DNA from: Vibrio intestinalis
GTDB taxonomy: Bacteria; Pseudomonadota; Gammaproteobacteria; Enterobacterales; Vibrionaceae
Assembly: GCF_025195085.2 (NCBI RefSeq)
Contig: NZ_JANAVY020000001.1
Location: 186,001 to 250,000 of the forward strand
Reading direction: 5' to 3'
DNA: 64,000 bases
How positions within the stretch are numbered: the first letter of the stretch is position 1; each line of letters opens with the position of its first letter. Below the pieces are notes generated by a model. That model was not told where the DNA came from, did not search any database, and saw nothing but the letters and a program-made list of their open reading frames with translations. The position numbers and the translations under genes are program-made. Of this stretch, positions 62,192 to 64,000 are shown piece after piece.

Positions 62192-63988
62192 ATGAGTAGT
62201 CAGACCAACACTATTAGCCGTTCTTGGCTGATAACACAAGTAAAAACACACAAGTCCAAGCTGTTGTTTGCCAATTTTATCGCCATTGTTGCCACTTTAA
62301 TCAGTGTCCCTATTCCTCTATTAATGCCGTTAATGGTTGATGAGGTTTTACTGGATAAACCGGCGACAGGTTTAGAGCTGATGAACATGGTTCTGCCCGA
62401 CTCTATTCAAACACCAACAGGTTACATCTTTTTTACGCTGTTTCTGGTTATCTTGATGCGCTCTGGCAGCCAAGTGCTGAACATTCTGCAAAGCCGTCAG
62501 TTCACTTTAGTTTCTAAGACCATCACTTACCAAATGCGTGTAAAGATGATTGAAAAGCTTGGTCGCATTAGCATTCGTCAATACGAAACGCGCGGCAGTG
62601 GCGGCATTAACGCGCACCTGATTACCGATATAGAAACTATTGACCAGTTTATCGGCTCAACGCTTAGCAAGTTTTTGATTAGCTTATTTACGGTAATTGG
62701 TACTGCGGGTGTGCTGCTTTGGCTGGAATGGCGATTAGGCCTGTTCATTTTGCTTGTTAACCCAGTCGTCATTTACTTCTCTCGTAAACTAGGTAGCAAA
62801 GTTAAACACCTTAAAAAGCGTGAGAATCAATCTTTTGAGCGATTTCAGAATCGTTTAGTCGAAACCTTAGATGGCATTTATCAATTGCGCGCGGCCAACC
62901 GCGAGAAAGAATTTCTAAATCAGCTCAAGCAACAAGCAGATCAAGTTCGCCAAGATGCCGATAAATATGCGTGGCAATCAGAAGCTGCTGGCCGCATTTC
63001 GTTTTTGTTGTTCCTATTGGGCTTTGAGCTATTTCGCGCGATTGCGATGTTAATGGTGCTGTTTAGTGATTTAACCATCGGCCAAATTTTTGCTGTGTTT
63101 GGCTATTTATGGTTTATGTTAGGCCCTGTTCAAGAGTTGCTAGGCATCCAGTTTTCTTGGTACAGCGCCAAGGCCGCTCTTGGTCGAATCAATACGTTAC
63201 TTGACCTTGAAGAAGAACACCGCCCACCAAGCAAGGTAAATCCATTCGTACAAGGGCAAGAAGTAGACGTAAAAGTAGAGAACATCGAATTCGCCTACAA
63301 TGAAGAAAGCAAAGTGCTCAATAACCTTTCATTACACATCCCTGCGGGGAAAAAAGTGGCATTGGTTGGCGCTAGCGGTGGCGGTAAATCAACCTTGATA
63401 CAGCTGTTAATTGGTGTGTATCGACAAAACTCAGGCTCTATTTTATTTAACCACCAACCGACTGAAGCGGTCAGTTTTGATGTAATTCGTGATCAGATAG
63501 CGGTGGTATTACAACAACCTATACTATTTAATGACAGCTTAAGGCATAATTTGACCCTTGGCGGTCAATACAGTGACGAGCAGTTATGGCAAGCACTTGA
63601 TGTCGCACAGATGCAGGATGTTATCACGCAGCTTAGTGACGGTTTAGAGACGCAAATTGGTCGCAGTGGTATTCGTTTATCCGGCGGTCAACGCCAGCGC
63701 TTAGCGATAGCGAGAATGATATTGAGCGATCCGAAATTCGTCATTTTAGATGAAGCGACATCCGCGCTTGATACCGCAACTGAAGCTGCACTGCACAAGG
63801 CATTGAATGAATTCCTCAATGGCCGCACCACTTTGATTGTTGCTCATCGCCTATCGGCAGTGAAACAAGCTGATTTAATTTACGTATTAGAAGACGGACA
63901 AGTTACCCAAACGGGAACGCACGGAGAATTAGTTGAACAACAAGGCTTATACCAAACCTTATATGGGTCGATTCAATCGCACGCGTAA
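62192..63988 (+). CDS. ABC-type exporter, fused permease-ATPase
   Basis: 598 aa half-transporter, working as homodimer or with a partner beyond the right edge. Six helices lie in about 25-320. ATPase: Walker A GASGGGKST, Q-loop VVLQQPILF, signature LSGGQRQRLAIARMIL, Walker B FVILDEATSALD, H-loop IVAHRLS. It lacks an N-terminal peptidase C39-like domain. The substrate is not readable, but it resembles bacteriocin/lipid/toxin-type exporters. It is divergent from the msrC gene, with about 110 bp between. The window ends 12 bp after its stop. Confidence 0.9.
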   Translation: MSSQTNTISRSWLITQVKTHKSKLLFANFIAIVATLISVPIPLLMPLMVDEVLLDKPATGLELMNMVLPDSIQTPTGYIFFTLFLVILMRSGSQVLNILQSRQFTLVSKTITYQMRVKMIEKLGRISIRQYETRGSGGINAHLITDIETIDQFIGSTLSKFLISLFTVIGTAGVLLWLEWRLGLFILLVNPVVIYFSRKLGSKVKHLKKRENQSFERFQNRLVETLDGIYQLRAANREKEFLNQLKQQADQVRQDADKYAWQSEAAGRISFLLFLLGFELFRAIAMLMVLFSDLTIGQIFAVFGYLWFMLGPVQELLGIQFSWYSAKAALGRINTLLDLEEEHRPPSKVNPFVQGQEVDVKVENIEFAYNEESKVLNNLSLHIPAGKKVALVGASGGGKSTLIQLLIGVYRQNSGSILFNHQPTEAVSFDVIRDQIAVVLQQPILFNDSLRHNLTLGGQYSDEQLWQALDVAQMQDVITQLSDGLETQIGRSGIRLSGGQRQRLAIARMILSDPKFVILDEATSALDTATEAALHKALNEFLNGRTTLIVAHRLSAVKQADLIYVLEDGQVTQTGTHGELVEQQGLYQTLYGSIQSHA

Positions 63989-64000
63989 TGTTCTTCTTTC

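Noticed and set aside
1..64000. Mobile elements, CRISPR arrays, rRNA or tRNA genes
   Set aside because: No transposase or integrase frames, no regularly spaced repeats, and no stretch recognisable as rRNA or tRNA were seen.

Overview
The window is bacterial chromosomal DNA from a marine gammaproteobacterium, almost certainly a Vibrio. The evidence is the gene content and order: the cco/fnr/uspE/ttcA block, the matP/lonH/fabA/rmf block, the uup/rlmL/zapC/pyrD/NAD-glutamate dehydrogenase/pepN block, prc/proQ, and many Vibrio-type conserved hypotheticals. I see no rRNA, tRNA, CRISPR array, transposase, integrase or prophage. Three exact matS sites (25393-25405, 46507-46519, 48882-48894) plus matP itself place the window in the terminus (Ter) macrodomain of the main chromosome.

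Layout. (1) 1-9.8 kb: a formate dehydrogenase locus. fdhD (minus) diverges from DUF3305, DUF3306, a polyferredoxin-like protein, a TorD-type chaperone, a 65-aa Tat-substrate peptide, the cysteine-type molybdo/tungsto-catalytic subunit, the four-cluster FeS subunit, the cytochrome b subunit and a small membrane protein. (2) 9.9-19.4 kb: a CobB sirtuin, a membrane diguanylate cyclase, a polyamine ABC importer potABC with two tandem potD paralogues, then a membrane protein, a Bax-like glucosaminidase and a DUF2987 protein. (3) 19.4-29.5 kb, all minus: ccoNOQP, ccoHIS, a DsbD_2/TauE-like membrane protein, fnr, uspE, ttcA. This is the cbb3 oxidase, its copper-assembly factors and the anaerobic regulator. 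There is a perfect FNR box before fnr and a good one before ccoN. ccoS and ccoQ are under 60 codons and easily missed.

(4) 30.1-36.3 kb: accessory-looking and the most novel part. A tightly coupled plus-strand operon encodes a fold-type II PLP enzyme with an altered active-site loop, an ATP-grasp ligase, a DUF364-like 'heavy-metal chelation' protein and an MFS transporter. A secreted DUF3298-like protein follows. The first gene has a Fur-like site, and a hairpin covers its ribosome binding site. I infer a small amino-acid-derived metallophore or dipeptide that is made and exported. An AT-rich gap follows, with a 20-bp-arm perfect palindrome.

(5) 36.3-41.6 kb: an HDOD protein, a secreted orphan TolA-C-like domain protein, DUF3634, matP, a Lon-family protease (LonH/YcbZ), fabA and rmf. 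(6) 41.7-64 kb: a DUF3466 surface protein with a sorting-type tail, uup, a glutaredoxin-like protein, rlmL, zapC, pyrD, the giant NAD-glutamate dehydrogenase, DUF2835, pepN, a lipocalin-like secreted protein, prc, proQ, free-Met-(R)-sulfoxide reductase and a divergent ABC exporter that ends just inside the window.

Several start codons were moved inward from the longest open frame, on the basis of ribosome binding sites, known family N-termini or an intervening terminator. Each case is explained in its entry.
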